Under the pieces are notes generated by a model. The model had not been told where the DNA came from and made no database searches. It saw only the letters and a list, made by a program, of their open reading frames with translations. Below are positions 1 to 13,439 of a stretch of 64,000 bases of DNA, piece by piece. Both the position numbers and the translations under genes were made by a program. The DNA comes from Glandiceps talaboti (lineage: Eukaryota; Hemichordata; Enteropneusta; Spengelidae): positions 11,647,043 through 11,711,042 of the forward strand of contig NC_135562.1 of assembly GCF_964340395.1 (NCBI RefSeq), in the 5' to 3' direction. Position 1 is the stretch's first letter. Each line of letters opens with the position of its first letter.

Positions 1-290
1 TAATTAATCTAATTTACATAGTGATGATTTGGTTGAATGAAATAACCCTTGGTAATTATCTCAAATGTGCTAGTATATTTATTCTTTATGAAACTCTTGC
101 ATATTAATTAGTCTAATTTACATATTGATGATTTGGTTGAATGAAATAACACTTGGCAATTATCTCAAATGAACTAGTACAATTATTCTTTATGAAACCC
201 TTGCATATCAATCGGTCTAATTTACATATTGATGATTTGGTTGAATGAAATAACCCTTGGCAATTATCTCAAATAATGTAGTAAAGTAAC
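1..290. repeat. 104-105-bp tandem repeat, about 2.8 copies
   Basis: GATGATTTGGTTGAATGAAA recurs at 23, 127 and 231. It lies in the intron after the last visible exon of gene A. Confidence 0.85.
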
Positions 291-411
291 AATTATTCTC
301 TGTGATGTATTGATTCTATTAAAAATGCTATATAGGAAGAATGCAAACTAACTGCAATTCTCGCATAGACAACATTCATAAAAAAGGAAAAGTTTTAATC
401 AATTTACTCAC

Positions 412-3400
412 AGTGAACAGTTTTCCATCTTTCAAAGTTTCAATAGGTGATGAAGTGTATTCAACATTGTTTTCTTGAAAGAAGGATTGTGCAGCATGTT
501 CAGAATATTCCAAACCAACAACTTCATGACCTTGTTCTGCTAGCCTGAAAACAATATATATATATATATATAATTAATAACACAATATCAAGCAAGGTAC
601 TCAGGAGCCATTACATAGTGTTTCATGCTGTTGCAATCATCAGACAACTAATGTATAGTTTTATGAAGTTCCAATAGTGAGACATAAAGAACTATAGTTG
701 TGACTTGTGACTGGTGCTGCTGTGTTTGAAATATGGGTCAGAATTTTCAAAATTACCATTATTTCCCCCCGATTTTTCTTTGCTGCTACTGGCGCTGGTA
801 TAATTATGTTATTCTCCAATATATTTTTTCCATTCAGCTGGAAAAAACTCATGACCTAAGGGCTGTCGCTACTCATCTATTGACTCCTGGTTCCAAAGAC
901 CACTTAGTCACTCGTATTTTCCCTGGCTGAACGACGAAAAATATTGGGGAAATGATATCTAATTGAACTGAATATGGCAGGCTGACCGGATGAGTTCTTT
1001 ACAAGCAGTGTCTACTATAAATTTTCCATTGCACTCGTTGCCATAGTAACATGTGGCTGCTAGATCTTCAATTGTGTAATTTTGATGATTTGTTTATATG
1101 CTTTGTTGTCCTCTTGTAGCAGGTAGTATTGGCATCTGTGATGGAAATTTTAAACCTTACTTTCCCAAATTTACAGTAATGTCATCAGAATCTACTTTTT
1201 CAAAAGAATGGTAAACAAAATATTAGGACTTTTAAGAAGGTTATGAAATGTGCATTTACTGCTGTAGGCGTGATCAAATGTCACAATGCATATTTACAGT
1301 CTTATTTCAAGTTATCATTGTTTACCTACTCTGTTTGATACAACCACGCAGAAATGAATAAGAAACTCCACGTCACACGTTAAGATTGCAAGACTGAATG
1401 AATACAGTTTCTTGCAACATTTTGTCTAAGTGAAATGAACTAATGTGCCACCATGCAGAGTCAAACCATTGGTGCCCATTGGTTGCAGTACATTTAAATG
1501 ATTTATTTCATAGTTACTGTAGACAAAATGTTACAAGAAATTGCCATTTTGGTATCTTAGAGTAAAACATGCAGTTTCGTATTGGTTAAATTCTGCGTAG
1601 ATCCATTAAACAGGGTCCGTGAATGGTAATTACTGTGTCTTTATTTGTGTGTACACATACCATTTGAGATCTACTGATTTACCACATAGAGTCACTAAGA
1701 TCTTCAGTCCTGTTCTACCACTGGTCAAAAGGTCAATATTCTCAGTCAAAAGTCTGAAATCAGAACAGATTTGATAAATATTAAAGTATCAAGCTGTCAT
1801 TTGTTTCTCCACAATCTAACGACCCTTCACATTTTTGGTTCACACCTATAAATCTTGAGTCATTTTTTTTACCAACATGCCAGATTTAATATCAATTCAC
1901 TCATTGTTTTCTAATTCTACTGTCACACTGTGTATTTACACATTTATTTGTTTAGTTGTTTGTTTCTCCATAATCTAACGACCCTTCACATTTTTGGTGC
2001 ACACCTATAAATCTTGAGTCATTTATTTTTACCAACAACATGCCAGATTTCATATCAATTCACTAACTGTATTCTAATTCTACTGTCACACTGTGTACGT
2101 ACACATTCCTGCAGTTGTTTGGTTGTTTGTTTCTCCATAATCTAACGACCCTTCACATTTTTGGTACACACCCATAAATCTTGAGTTATTTTTTTACCAA
2201 CAACATGCCAGATTTCATATCAAATCACTCAATGTATTCTAATTCTACTGTCACACTGTGTACTTATACATTCCTACAGTTGTCTGTTTCTCCACCTTTA
2301 CATTTTTGGTACACACCTATAAGTCTTGAGTCATTTTTCTGCCAACAATATGCCAGATTTCATAACAATTCACTCATTGCATTTTAATTTTACTCATACA
2401 TTACAATGCATTCCACTTCATACTGTACGTTGGCCCTACTGTATATTTTTATTAAAAGTTCAGCACCTAAATGTACTATGGGTAACACGATGTGATATTA
2501 AAACTTGTCATTTTCAATGGTGAAATTGTATAAATGTGAGTGAAAGACAAGTTAGGAGGGAGAGGGATAGTAAGTTGATTCTCAAGCTTTGCACAAACTA
2601 AAACTATTGAACAGAATTCCTTGAAAGTACAGATAGGAAAAATACTCCTACACTGTAAAAATAATTCAGTAGGAATTGTTCAGTGAGCCAATATATCCTT
2701 CTGGATAATTTGTATAGTCCAAATTGACTGAAAATTTCTACTGTACCATATTTTGACATATTTCTGTACAGCAAACTTACCCGTTAACTTCTTCTTCATG
2801 AAACTTATGATTTCCTTGTTTCCATCGTGTTTTCCAAAAGGTTAGTGGTTCTTCTAGTTCAACTGGAGGTTTACCAGTCGTGTCTGCACTAGTTGTTTAG
2901 GAGAGGAAGAAAACAAGTTAGACATTTAATAATAATAATGATAACAATAATAATAATTTATTGTTTAAAGACCATTACACAACCACAACACGTCTCAACA
3001 AATAAAAAAATTTAGACACATGATTCAGAGAAAAAAAGCCCAAAAAACTGCCAAGCACACCACATCATAAAATCACAAGAGTTTGATTAAAAACAACAGA
3101 AACAATACAGGACACACCAGAAACCCATTAACACACAACTACTTCAACAATAACATTGATGAAATATGAATGTTAAAAAACGAATTTTAAGATTTGCCTT
3201 GAATATTATCTTAGTTCATGAATGTACTACCAAACCAGAAACTGTTCTGTGTTTGAATCTTCCTTGTTTCATCTGACAGTGATTTTGATTTGTGTTCACA
3301 GTGAGATAAAGTGTATAATTTTATATGCTTGCATCTTATCTGGATATTTTATTTTGTGTAATCTGTAATAAGAAAAACCTTGTGAGGATCCACTTGACGT

Positions 3401-4064
3401 GTGTGATGCAGTGCAAAAATTAATAAAGAGTAAAACAGTTCTGATTAGGTATATATAAGCACAATCCTGATATCTTTCAAGGCAAAATACAAGAAGGTTT
3501 AAACCTGTAAGTAGCGTTTTGTAAAGCAAACAGCAGAATGGTAAAAGGTTCAGCTATTTCCCCCCCCCTCCGAAGAAAAACTGACCAGTCCCTGATTACT
3601 ACGCTGACATTTATCTGATATAGTCTAGTGCAGATCTGAAATGTCGTGAGAACAAGGTCCATCAGGAGAATATCTAGACTCCTGTCTGTATTAGTAGTAT
3701 TACTATTAGTACCCTATAGCAGATATTGATATAGAGGGTCGGGGGGGGGGGGTATTAATTTTACCCTTTTTTCGCTTTCATTTAAACACAAAACTTAGTT
3801 TTGAGTTCAACCACGGAACGATAACTCGAAACGACAAAATCACAAACTATTAAACGCTAGTACATGTGCAGTTATTGAGGGTCATGTCACTGCTGGTTGC
3901 GGTTGGACGTTCAGTCGCAGAATAAAAGTCAAAGTTCAAGTTGTGTTCATGTGACACGACCTTGGTCTTGTCCGATCCTCGAAAAAGACACTTACAACTG
4001 CCGCGATCGTGAAACAGTCTCTTTGTTACCTTGTTATTCAAGTTGGTATTTACCTGTGCGACAT
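412..4064 (-). CDS. TPMT-like S-methyltransferase, gene A (partial, 5' part)
   Basis: The visible coding exons, in transcript order, are 4054-4064 (ATG TCG CAC AG), 2781-2888, 1661-1753 and 412-544. All have GT donors and AG acceptors and the reading frame is kept across every junction. The product resembles SAM-dependent thiopurine S-methyltransferase. It has an N-terminal W-x3-RW-x2-G-x3-FH segment, the SAM-binding stretch TLCGKSVDLKW (family form PLCGK) and the following GHEVVGLEYSE strand-loop. The remaining catalytic exons lie beyond the left edge. The start is chosen because a short exon with an in-frame ATG and a good donor joins the TFWKTRW exon in phase. The N-terminus is 15 residues longer than in genes B and C. 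The proline usual before LCGK is replaced by threonine, which could alter cofactor binding. Family assignment is firm; the substrate is unknown. Confidence 0.82.
1800..2420. repeat. About 160-bp tandem repeat, 4 copies (gene A intron)
   Basis: TTTGTTTCTCC...CTTCACATTTTTGG...ACCAACA-ATGCCAGATTT...TCTACTGTCACACTGTG recurs four times with spacings of about 150-170 bp. The last copy is degenerate. Confidence 0.85.
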
Positions 4065-4952
4065 CCTGTACAGCCTGTCCCCGTGATCTCGTCACGGTGC
4101 GCGGTTGGAATTATTAGAACTCCTCAGCTTACCGATTAGTAATTAGGACTGACTATTTAGCTTATATTATTTGAACACGTGATATATTAGGCGATAAATC
4201 AATGTATCATAAAAACGTCAAAGCAGCACAAGCTGAGTTTATAATTTGTTACTCAAGTGAAATACTTATAAATAAAAACTATTTAAAAATTTATTTTAAC
4301 AAGTCTCCATAGAAGACATTGACCTTCAAGTGTGACTGAATGGAGAATTAGTTTAAAAGAAATTGGTGGCAACAAATAGGTACTACAAAGTGTATTTCAT
4401 TAACTGAACCTGAAGGGTCACGTCTAGGTCAAAGGTCAATGTTTAAAAGAAAAAAACCTGACAATATAGGGTAGATACTTTATGTAGTCTCCATGTATTT
4501 TTTAACGTTTTTGAGTTAATTAAATCGTGATTGTTCCCTACACGTCTTTAATACAAAGATATGATACATACACAGACACATATAAACAGAACCACAAACA
4601 TAACCATTGCAGAAAGCAATACTCAGCAAATGACATTCATTTCATGAGTGAAATCCATGTATTAATATGCATATTATCATATATCAATTTGTATATTAAT
4701 GAGCACAGCAATCAATTACATAAATCATTCTAAATACCTCTAGCTAATATGAATTGAAATTAGGTAGTCTTTATGAAATTCTTTATATTAATAAGGCTAG
4801 TTTGCATGATAAACACAATGTTATTTTTAAGCATATATTAAGAACTTTCTCATATGATAAAACTTTTGACAGCTTATCTTTTACATGTTTATAAGTCGTG
4901 ATCATTTTTAGCAAATGTATATGAATATACGTATGTCAGTCCCTCCATCTGT

Positions 4953-5093
4953 ATGAATGTATGTATGCATGTATGTATGTATGTATGTATGTATGTATGC
5001 ATGTATGTATGTATGCATGCACACGCATGCCAATATGTATGTGTATATGTATGTATGTATGTATGCATGCATGCATGCATGTACATAGGTATG
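4953..5093. repeat. (ATGT)n microsatellite with ATGC variants
   Basis: Tetranucleotide array between genes A and B. A hexanucleotide (GTGAAT)n lies near 5364-5405. Confidence 0.9.
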
Positions 5094-5925
5094 TATCAAT
5101 ATCTGGCATATAAATTACATACTTTCAGCAATTGAAAACCAAACATGGGAGCACTTTCAGTTCATATCTGTCATCAATCTGATTAAAATCTCATGTGGTG
5201 AATATGGGTCTTTATTTATTTCTATTTAATTTGCTTAAATGTCATTTGCTTTTGATTCTGTTGTTCTGGGAGTGATATCTTCTGCTTTAAAGAATGACCA
5301 CTCCAGGACTGAAGGAAATAAGAATTCGAGCCATAGTAACCATGATGATCAGATTGATCATTTGTGAATGTGAATGTGAATGTGAATGTGAATATGAATG
5401 TGAATGCAAGGAGGGTGTCAATGCCAATGGTCAAGTTAAATGGTTCATTAATAAGGAATCCAAAAGCATTTAAATACTTAATATACCAATTGTGTTTATT
5501 GAAAAATACAGCATAGAAAACAGCATTCTTAGAACTTCCTCACCCTTCATTTATATTAGCTCATGTACAGATATAATCTTTGGTGAAAAATACAATATTC
5601 TACTTAAAATTCTAAATATCAATAAAATAACAAACCCTAGTAGAACAGAAATCTGATCGAATTTGGTGAGGACATTAAAACAGTTATTAATTTCCCTACT
5701 TTTGAAACAACGCAGCTGGGTCCATTTTATTTGTGGAACCATAATACTGATCATTTATCATTTTTATAGCAGTTTTGCCAACATATTTTAAATGTCAGTG
5801 TAGTGTTTGGAACATCTCTAGGTCCAGTCTTCATAAAGTTTCCCTTGAATAAAAAGCAGTAACAAACATGTGAACAATAAAATTACCCTGAAATCCAACC
5901 GAACCTGTACTTCTTAGATTCCCTT

Positions 5926-6118
5926 ATGAGTAACAGTGAAGTACTAAAGCACTTTCTCTACGTGCTACACTGGTAAAGCATTCATATTACAGCGAGTAAC
6001 ACTGAAGCTTTATAAAGCACTTTCTCTATGTGTTACACTCGTGTATAGCATTCATATTACAATGAGTAACACTGAATTAAAGCACTTTCTCTATGTGCTA
6101 CATGCATTTATAACATTC
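5926..6118. repeat. About 67-bp tandem repeat, 3 copies
   Basis: GAGTAACACTGAA, then AAAGCACTTTCTCTAYGTG and GCATTCATATTACA, occurs three times between genes A and B. Confidence 0.8.
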
Positions 6119-6733
6119 CTATCAAGTGTAAAAGTATACTTGAAATGGATGCTATAAATGGTTATGGCACATACAGAAAATGCTTTACTGTGGTATTATG
6201 GGTTGTAAAATTCTGGGTGGGAGATACATTTGCTGGCAGAGCTGAGCTATATAGAAAAAAGTTGGTCTTGTACAACAGAATAATCCCATTTAATAAACTC
6301 TATGGCTCAACTGTTAAGTTAGTATATCCAAGACTATGGTATCCACCAATTTGTAGTTTAAGGTTTAAAAAATATTCTTGTTTTAAGTTCCACTGAGGTG
6401 CCCATTTGTTTGCGTTCCTGAGTCTTTAAATAATAGCTCTACATCCAGACTAAGCACCATATAAGAATAAAACTTGTAATGGTTGCAGCCATAGTGAAAG
6501 ATAAACTCTACAATGTATATATACATGTGTGTGTATTGTAAATGTTGCACCTCTCCAACATCTATGGTAGCACCAACACTTGAATAATTGCAGAAAATGC
6601 AAAGGCTAATTTGACAGTGTGTCGAGGTAGTGCCAAAATACAAGTATAGAAAAATAGAAATTTACATTTCACTTTTTCCCTAAACACTTAACAATCTGGG
6701 AATTTTCTAATGACTTTGGTATTCAAGTGCAGC

Positions 6734-9700
6734 TTACTGCTTCAGGGAAAGTTTAAATACAGCTACAGAGAAATGTGTGTGACCTAATTGTCCCCTTGGT
6801 CCAAGCTGCACTATATCCTTTCCGTGAATCGTCTCAATATCACATCTTTTCCCTTGAAAAGAAAAAAAGGTACACAGTATATTTTTATTTGAATACACCT
6901 GATATGCTGAAAATATTTTAACTGGCTTGACACTCTCTTTTACATGTCAAAACCTAAGGGATTCAAGTAAAGTGTGATGTCATCACTAGAGGTTTTCCCA
7001 TAACCCCTTGCAGGAAATCCCCAACATTGCTAAACATGTGTGAAGTGCAGTAAGGCATCTTTACAAGATTTTCAAAGTTGAGTCAGTTACAGAAGTGCTA
7101 TCTTTTCACGTAAAGTCATATGCAAGTTGATATAGTATATCGTATTTGTATATATTGTATTTGTCTTATTTGTATTTCTGTGTGTGTTTTAACTTTTCCT
7201 GTTTTATTGTCTTTAGAGGGCCCTGGGGAAGACTAGCTTTTAGCTTACCAGGTTATCTGTATGATTTTTAACCCGCTTTAAATAAAGTTTAAATAAACAA
7301 ATAAAATAAATAAGATAGTAATAACAAAGTGTACTCAAGGCAGAAATATGACTAACTGTACATTTACTCAAAATGTATAATTTGCCATATAAGATCAGTT
7401 GTGACAAAAATGATGACAATTACCGTAATGTTCCTGAATTACTTCCAATGGCACAAAATGAGGTGGACCTGTTGGCAAAACAGTATACATGTACTTGAAA
7501 GAGAGCTTGTGACATTTTCAAAATAAACAAAATACAAACTAAAGTTGGAACAACTTGCCATGATAGATAAAAGTTGATCAGTAGCCCTGTCTACACAGCA
7601 CTAAAAATCCTACCCGAGGTAGGATTCAGGATAGTTTGAAGTCCGTGTAGATGCAAGTGCGTCCTGAACCTGTCCTGAAACCATCCTGACGCAGGACACC
7701 TCTGAGAGGTTTCCTGAAACCCTCCTGACTTCGTCCTATATACTGTCAGGACAGAAGGCACGACATCTCCGCTGTAACCTTCCTACGTGTAGAAAAAATC
7801 TATCTTACCTCAGGTAGGACGACCTACGTGTAGATGGGGCTAGTGTCTGTCTTGTGATCAATTTTATAAATTAAGTCTTGATAGAACTTTTTTTGTCATA
7901 CGATGCACGAAATATAACACCAGCTTGTTTGCTTGCTTGTGACAATCGGGAATGTGAGACATACAATGTACTATTAGTGTCAGTAACTTGTCAATGTACA
8001 AATAACACAAGATCCCAGATAACCTGAACTAACTGAAGTACATGTATTCTTCAGTAAAAGTAGAATACAGCGATCGAGTATCTTTTAACTTGCGCAACAC
8101 ACCAAAATGTATGTATTATATATCAGCTTATACCCCAAGCAAATCATATAATGGGGGAGAATGGCTGCACAAGAGAGAGTATTATAAAGAAGTGCTGAAT
8201 TTACCTGTCCTCATTGAAGGGTCATACTGAAATGTCTCAATCAAAGTGACTGCATTGGGTTTCATCACTGACATCACGACATCACTGTACCTGAAATGAA
8301 TCAATCAAAGAAATATAAATTATAAATGCTGCAATATTTATGTTGATTCAAATATGTTGTTATATTTTGCTGGAAGGTTAAGCTGTCATGTTAGTTTTTG
8401 CTTGAAGCCTTTCATGTTAGTACATGTAATTGCTGAAAGCTGTCATGGTAGCATTCACTTGCTGTAAAGCTGTGATATCTAGATTGGCCATTCATAAACT
8501 ATACAGCAAAAGTCAGACTGACCACTATACTGGCATATTTAAAACTGACTACAGTAAATTTGTTCATCAGGTTGGAAATTCAAATAGTCAGAATCATAAT
8601 GTTTTTGGTTATATTTTTATGTACTTTTATGTAATCAGGAAAAAATTAATAGGGTTATGAATCAACAAACATTATTCTAAAAACTTGTTGAAAAACACTG
8701 TGACAGTTAGATTTTAGGTGGCTGATCTTTCATATAGGCTTGTTTGCTGCAATGGTCAGACAGGCTTGTTTGCTGCAATGTTCAGTTTAATCTCTTGAAC
8801 ATTAAAAATAGGTGCACAATTGCAAGATTGACACTGACTAGTTGAAATTATAGATATATTACTGCAACTGTCAGATTAGCATTTAATTGTTAATGGAAAC
8901 ATTCAATTCATATTAGATAGTTTGAATATTCAGTTTAGCAGCTATTTACAGCAAGCTAGCTTTAACTAAAACATCAGATTAGCGGTACAGTGTTTATAAC
9001 TATACTCAATTCACATTTGATAGTTTCCTGCAATATTCGGTTTACAGCAACATTCATACTGGCTATAGGTTTACTACAATGTTAACATTCAATTCATATT
9101 TGATAGTTATTGCAATCAGTTTAGCAGCTATATATTTACAGCAAGATTAATTTATGCTGGCAAGCTTACTGCAACTTCAGATAAGCAGTTGCTTATGGCA
9201 ACATATGGTCCATATTTGATAGTTTACTACAATATTAGCATCTTTTTACAGCAAGATTATTTATATTGGCTAGCTTACTGCAACATTATATTAGCAGTAT
9301 ATGTTTATGGCAACATTCACTTCATATCTGATTGTTTACTGCAATATTCACATTAGCAGCTTTTTTTTACATAATTTTTGATACTGCTTTATCTTACCAG
9401 TATGTTCCTATAGTTTCATTTGAAGACATTCCTACTGAAGAAAATTCAAAGTTGATATTTTTTGTGAATATATAGCAGTACAAGTTTGTACATGAATTTC
9501 TTATTAGCTGGTTTCCTTGGTAGGTTAACTTCATCTCATATTCTTAACGTCATCATCAACTACACAGAGTAAATCATATCTCATAATTACTTCAGTTTGG
9601 ATATGAAACAAATGAACAATTTACATAGCGTGCATGCGTGCCTGTATGTATGTATGTATGTATGTATGTATGTATGTGTGTACATACTTAGAGATGCATT

Positions 9701-12700
9701 ATACTCTTTTGGGTGTGAATTTCATGATGTGAAAGGCAAATTTTCCTTAGTAACATTAATATTGATAAGTTGGTGATCTTACCCTCATTAATAATTTCAT
9801 TGTACAAGTGGAGATGGTTAATTTACATAAAAAATATGCCAATTTCACAGATATCATAATTACAATATAATATTGTGAGTAATATTGATAAAGTTGATGA
9901 TCTTACCTTCATTAATAATTTCATTGTACAAGTGGAGATGGTTAATTTACAACAAAAATATGCCAATTTCACAGATATCATAATTACAATATAATATTGT
10001 GAGTAATATTGATAAAGTTGATGATCTTACCTTTATTAATACTTTCATTATACAGTGGAGATTTTTAATTTACAACAAATCTAATATGGGAATGACTTGA
10101 AATCATAACTTAAATAAGGATGTCAATTTTACAGATAACATCATTGTATTGTCACCAACAACCACAAAAAAATCTTGAGTTGAGTTCATCTTTTTCTCAC
10201 TATTTATAAGAAAAAGACAACCTACTGCAGAAAGATAGGCAAATTATACAAATAAATTGTCCATGAAAAACAAACGAAAAAGTGTAGAAACAAATGACAT
10301 ACTTTTTCCTATCCTCTGGATTGATAGCTATAAAGCCCGCCCTATCCCAAACAGCATCAAATTGCCCTGCAACATCTCTGCAGATAAGAAATTTACAGAA
10401 ATCACATATATGATTAATCTACAATGTGGTCTCTGAGAATCATTTGTTGCATGATAACCCCCATATTGCTTCTTTTAATATGGGGGAGCAGTGATTATCA
10501 ATTGCAAGGTATTCACATAGACTATGCTGTGCTGTATATATAAATGTATGTTCAAATCTACCGTTTCCATGAAGAAAAATTTTTATACCCAATCTCTACA
10601 GACATGAAATATCACACTGTAGCCGTTATATATATTTTTCCACAATGATAAATTAATTCAATCATAAATATAAATGATGTAATATTATCCAAATGGCCGA
10701 GGTGTCTAATTCTCTCCAATCAAGTTTATTTCACTAAATTGTTTTATATCTGATTATTTATGTAGTGCTTTGTGGAGAATCAATGTGAATGAATCTACAA
10801 AAAAATGCTTATCAATTTGCAAATATTTAAAAGAATGACATCAAAATAACAACAACAGGTGCTTACCTTGAAAACTGAAAGAAGTCACACTGATAGATTT
10901 TGATTTTTTTGTCTTTGCTCTGTTTGGAAAGAAAGAATGACAGCACATATAAGGTAACATATATCACCACATGCAATTATTACAATTCGGTTGTCACTAA
11001 AACAATATCTACACATCATATAATGAAGTGAACAATATTATGTTGGTTTTGTTGTTTATTATTTGAGTGTACAAATGTACATATTTTTGTAATGTAGTTA
11101 GTAAACCATGCCATAATTGTTACTATTCCACAAAACATACCCTTAGTCTAATAATAACATACAAAAGAGTAACTTAATTATCTAGAGTTATTCCTTTTTT
11201 GTTCAGATATCAGAAATGTACCACTTTTAATTGACTTGTGAGAATCATTACCCTAGAAACACTTTTTGTGTGTGATATCATGTAATAATACCCCAAAACA
11301 AGATACTGGGCTTTCCATGATTAATGGCTAGACAAAAATAGACTCTTTATACTCTAAGTCTATCCTATGACATCAATCATATATGGAAAGAAAAATACTG
11401 CTAAAATTACTAGAATAAGTCTTGGCAATATACCATATAAACTGTTCCATCTTGTAAATTTTCTACAGGTGCAGTTGAATATTCCAGGTTGTTTTCTTTG
11501 AAGAATGCTTCACATGCCAAAACAGAGTATTCCAATCCTGTGACATCATGACCTTGTTCTGCCAACCTGAAATATTACATTGATTAACTTACAATAATAA
11601 AACTGCACCCATAAAATACTTCTAAGTGAAGATTTTACATACTTAGTATCTATACATAGGGAAAGGAAGTGTATTTTATAGAGAATGGCTACCTGTGGCA
11701 TAGTGGTTTAAGAGCCCTGAGGATTAGCAGTCATCATGGTTTGAATCCCAGTGGAGAAAGGTGTTTTTTAAGTGACCAATCCAAACCCAGGGTGAGTGTT
11801 CTACAGATTTGATGGGTGCACGTACTCACTCAGCCATGGCTCACTCACAAGACAGGTGAGAATTTTGGGGGACTCCTATAATGAGTCAAACAGTTGAGTA
11901 TGATTACTAAAATGGCCATGGAGCACACAAGTTCTATGTTTGCCAGGCCTGGCTGTCTCCAGTATAGCCTGTCGACTGATGGCATGGGAAAGCCGTGAGT
12001 TTCACAGTGAAGCCTAATATGGAGCCTACAGTAACTCAATGTCATGTACTCCCAAATCTCAGGGACGGATTCCGTAGAAATGTGTGGTTGTGATTATGTG
12101 TGTAAGTATATCTGCATAAAAAGAAATTGCCATAGCATTTTCCAGCACAAACAAATTGTGTTTGAAGAGAATAAATGCAATGAACAGAACACTGGATAAA
12201 GTATATGGCCGAGAATTGGCAAAAATTACATTTGGTAACATAACTTGGGATGGTAAAATTTCTCCCATACAATCAACTCTTAGGAAACTAGGTGTGTTTT
12301 ACAACTTATTTTCCATAGCAGAGGTAATTTGTGGTCTATTCATTTCAACAGAAAATGTATAGAACTACAAGTTCAGTTTTTGCAAACATAGACAATAATA
12401 TAAGCTGAGGAGATGGTAGAACGTGTAGAAATGCATGAATTCATGTTTGTCGATTTTAATGATAATGATAATGTTGGTTTCTTATATAGCGCTTTCCCAC
12501 TCCTTGCTCAAAGCGCTTTACAATTTATTACCCCTGGCTCGGATCAGAACAGCACAACGGCCCTTTAGTCTTCCTCAACTCCCCGGGGAGCATACAATCC
12601 ATTGCAGCCATTTAAGCGCATAGGATTAAAGCCTTCACATTGCAACCTACATCCTACCAGGTCCCCAGTTATACAGCTGGGTTGACTGAGGCACAGTCGT

Positions 12701-13439
12701 GGTTCAAATCTTGCCCAAGGACTTTAGCCACTCAGAAATAAACAGCAGGCAGCGACGGGGCTCGAACCTGCAACCTGTAGATTCCAAGCCGGTCACGCTA
12801 ACCATTCACCCATCATGACTCCACATGATTTTACACTTACCATATAAGGTCAATTGTCTTCCCACACAATGGCAAGAGTATTTTTAGTCCTTTCCTACCA
12901 TTAGTCAGGGTGTCTATATGTTGGACTAGCTGCCTGTCGATAAATAACAAATTAATGTAAGAAAGCATGCAGATCTGAGTTGTACCTCATGCTGAAGTCC
13001 TTTTTATCAGCTTCACAAAACTGTACTTAATTACAGAAAACCATAACCATTTTTTTATAGTCTCATGTTTTGAAATCCAATTTTCATAACTAATTTTAGT
13101 TGGTAAAATCTACTCAATTCCCCAAGGTTCTATTGGGATTTTGACAGAAAGTAATTTGTGAAGAGTTTCAGTCCCCATCATATCATATACCAGACTCAAA
13201 TATTGGTCACTTTTGGCAATCCATAATAAGTTTGTAAAGTTAGTGATTACATGTAAAAGAATATACAACAAAGAATTTGAAAGTCATCTAAAATATTAAG
13301 TATCTGCTGATGTGGATTGAAATTACTACCAGAAAAAACAATAATATATCATATGAATATCCTACTCATTAACAGCACCCCTATGGAAACCAATTCTTCC
13401 ATCTTCCCACATCTGCAGCCAGGAGTCAAGATGTGTCAT
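6734..13439 (-). CDS. TPMT-like S-methyltransferase, gene B (complete)
   Basis: Eight coding exons in transcript order: 13366-13439 (exon continues as 5' UTR to 13512), 12841-12933, 11434-11566, 10867-10919, 10303-10377, 8205-8290, 7424-7468 and 6734-6852 (TAA stop). The total is 678 nt, 225 residues, against 245 in human TPMT. Landmarks are the W-x-MWEDGRIGFH N-terminus, the SAM-binding LPLCGKTIDLIW, GHDVTGLEYS, YQCDFFQFS, FDAVWDRAGFIAINPEDR (family WDRGA-x-VAI) and a GPPHFVP proline loop. The family transfers methyl from S-adenosylmethionine to thiols and related soft nucleophiles in the cytosol; the substrate here is unknown. In-frame sequence upstream of the chosen ATG is open back to the 13512 acceptor and still resembles the family (NQVLIEE), so translation may begin further upstream. 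The usual glycine of WDRG is alanine. It is the middle gene of a head-to-tail array. Confidence 0.9.
7584..7840. mobile_element. MITE with TA target duplication
   Basis: The 257-bp element starts GCCCTGTCTACAC and ends GTGTAGATGGGGC, imperfect terminal inverted repeats flanked by TA on both sides (7582-7583 and 7841-7842). The interior has repeated TCCTGAAACC / TCCTGAC motifs and a further inverted pair around the GTAGGA words. There is no coding capacity. It lies in the intron between exons 6 and 7 of gene B. Confidence 0.7.
8690..9370. repeat. Degenerate tandem repeat (about 110-130-bp unit)
   Basis: Recurring words TTTGATAGTTTACTGCAATA, TTAGCAGCTATTTACAGCAA and GGCTAGCTTACTGCAACAT, in the same order several times, in the intron between exons 5 and 6 of gene B. 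Confidence 0.7.
9636..9682. repeat. (ATGT)n microsatellite
   Basis: Short tetranucleotide run in a gene B intron. Confidence 0.85.
9757..10090. repeat. 122-bp tandem repeat, about 2.7 copies
   Basis: TAATATTGATAA-GTTGATGATCTTACC and TATGCCAATTTCACAGATA recur at a 122-bp spacing (units near 9757, 9879 and 10001). Confidence 0.85.
11687..12110 (+). mobile_element. tRNA-derived SINE (intron 2 of gene B)
   Basis: The tRNA-like head contains GTGGCATAGTGGTTTAAGAG (A-box region) and the B-box GGTTTGAATCCC at 11738-11749, followed by an unrelated body. The 3' end is estimated. It is not a tRNA gene: there is no acceptor-stem pairing or CCA-side arm after the B box. Confidence 0.55.
12456..12820 (-). 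mobile_element. tRNA-derived SINE (intron 2 of gene B)
   Basis: Read on the minus strand it begins near 12820 with TGAATGGTTAGCGTGAC (A-box region) and has the B-box GGTTCGAGCCCC at 12757-12770. A body follows, then a tail with AAAGCGCTATATAAG and short ATTATC repeats near 12456-12475. The layout of head, body and LINE-like tail with a simple repeat is typical of a SINE. Confidence 0.75.

Larger units (their letters stand above)
4140..6730. other. Intergenic spacer between genes A and B
   Basis: Contains the gene A promoter side, microsatellites and the 67-bp repeat. No exon-like sequence was recognised. The 3' UTR of gene B presumably occupies the part just below 6734. Confidence 0.5.

Noticed and set aside
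3850-4095. 81-residue minus-strand frame overlapping the gene A first exon
   Set aside because: A different frame from the ATG that joins in phase to the TPMT exons; no family similarity.
11738-12770. tRNA genes, because of good B boxes
   Set aside because: The flanking sequence does not form a full cloverleaf; each is followed by a SINE body.
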